From NCBI RefSeq assembly GCF_000150955.2, contig NC_011674.1:62001-126000 (forward strand): a stretch of 64,000 bases of DNA. Reading direction: 5' to 3'. Origin of the DNA: Phaeodactylum tricornutum CCAP 1055/1 (Eukaryota > Bacillariophyta > Bacillariophyceae > Surirellales > Neidiaceae). The notes below the pieces were generated by a model. It did no database searches, was not told where the DNA came from, and was given only the letters and a program-made list of their open reading frames with translations. Numbering within the stretch: the first letter of the stretch is position 1; each line of letters starts with the position of its first letter. The translations under genes were made by a program, and so were the position numbers. This document shows positions 63,881 through 64,000 of the stretch, one piece after another.

Positions 63881-64000
63881 ATGGCCTCCTACGTTAACCG
63901 CAACCTTTCCCAAATGAACGAAGCCATCAACCAGCTCGATTGGAACAAAAACGCCAAACGCGCAGTCCAACGTACATCCCCCTGGGTCGCACTTTTCGGT
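63881..64000 (+). CDS. Start of a gene cut by the window end
   Basis: An ATG at 63881 in the context AACAATGG opens a frame of 40 codons that runs off the window: MASYVNRNLSQMNEAINQLD then WNKNAKRAVQRTSPWVALFG. The composition is ordinary protein, and the codon use looks like the neighbours. It is too short for a family call. Confidence 0.45.
   Translation, partial: MASYVNRNLSQMNEAINQLDWNKNAKRAVQRTSPWVALFG

Overview
The window looks like a stretch of nuclear chromosome from a pennate diatom, most likely Phaeodactylum tricornutum or a close relative (inferred from sequence features, not confirmed by a search). The pointers are: compact genes on both strands with none or a few short GT-AG introns (about 65-175 bp); secreted proteins with long PSDxPS repeats; several N-termini with a signal peptide ending in a diatom ASAFAP-type plastid motif (SF, SAF, WAF, TAFAP); and a DNMT5-type DNA methyltransferase. 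There is no operon structure, and I found no CRISPR array, rRNA, tRNA or viral element.

Layout. 0-8 kb: a sulfotransferase-like ORF, a PIG-X/PBN1-like membrane protein, an R2R3-Myb regulator followed by a decayed partial copy of itself, a small helical protein, and a ferredoxin/metallo-beta-lactamase fusion with a plastid-type leader. 8-16 kb: a multi-span membrane protein, a 370-bp fold-back MITE, a HAD-IIA phosphatase-like protein, an orphan ORF, and a protein of about eight PDZ-like repeats whose frame is broken twice. 16-28 kb: an FkbM methyltransferase head-to-head with a Golgi-type sulfotransferase, an F-box/SPRY protein and two convergent membrane proteins. 28-37 kb: a HIR/SPFH protein and an M32 carboxypeptidase sharing a motif-rich divergent promoter, then two more copies of the sulfotransferase, an FHA-RING protein and a near-identical fragment of its 3' end. 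37-48 kb: EMC10, lumazine synthase, a D-2-hydroxyacid dehydrogenase, RuvBL1, two PSD-repeat secreted proteins and a DUF2237 protein. 48-64 kb: a GAF-ankyrin protein, a seven-exon DNMT5 gene of about 2,369 codons, a two-domain GH20 protein, and the first 40 codons of a gene cut by the window end.

Themes. (1) Surface or secretory glycan chemistry: three sulfotransferases of one family, FkbM, GH20, the PIG-X-like protein and EMC10 all belong to the endomembrane system. (2) Chromatin: DNMT5 (methyltransferase, RING and SNF2 ATPase in one chain), RuvBL1 and Myb. (3) Plastid import: four nuclear genes carry probable bipartite leaders. (4) Recent genome dynamics: the sulfotransferase/FHA-RING duplication, the MITE and the decayed Myb copy.

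Most gene starts were moved from the longest open frame to the first supported ATG. Introns were placed by matching GT/AG sites with phase and with continuity of conserved domains.
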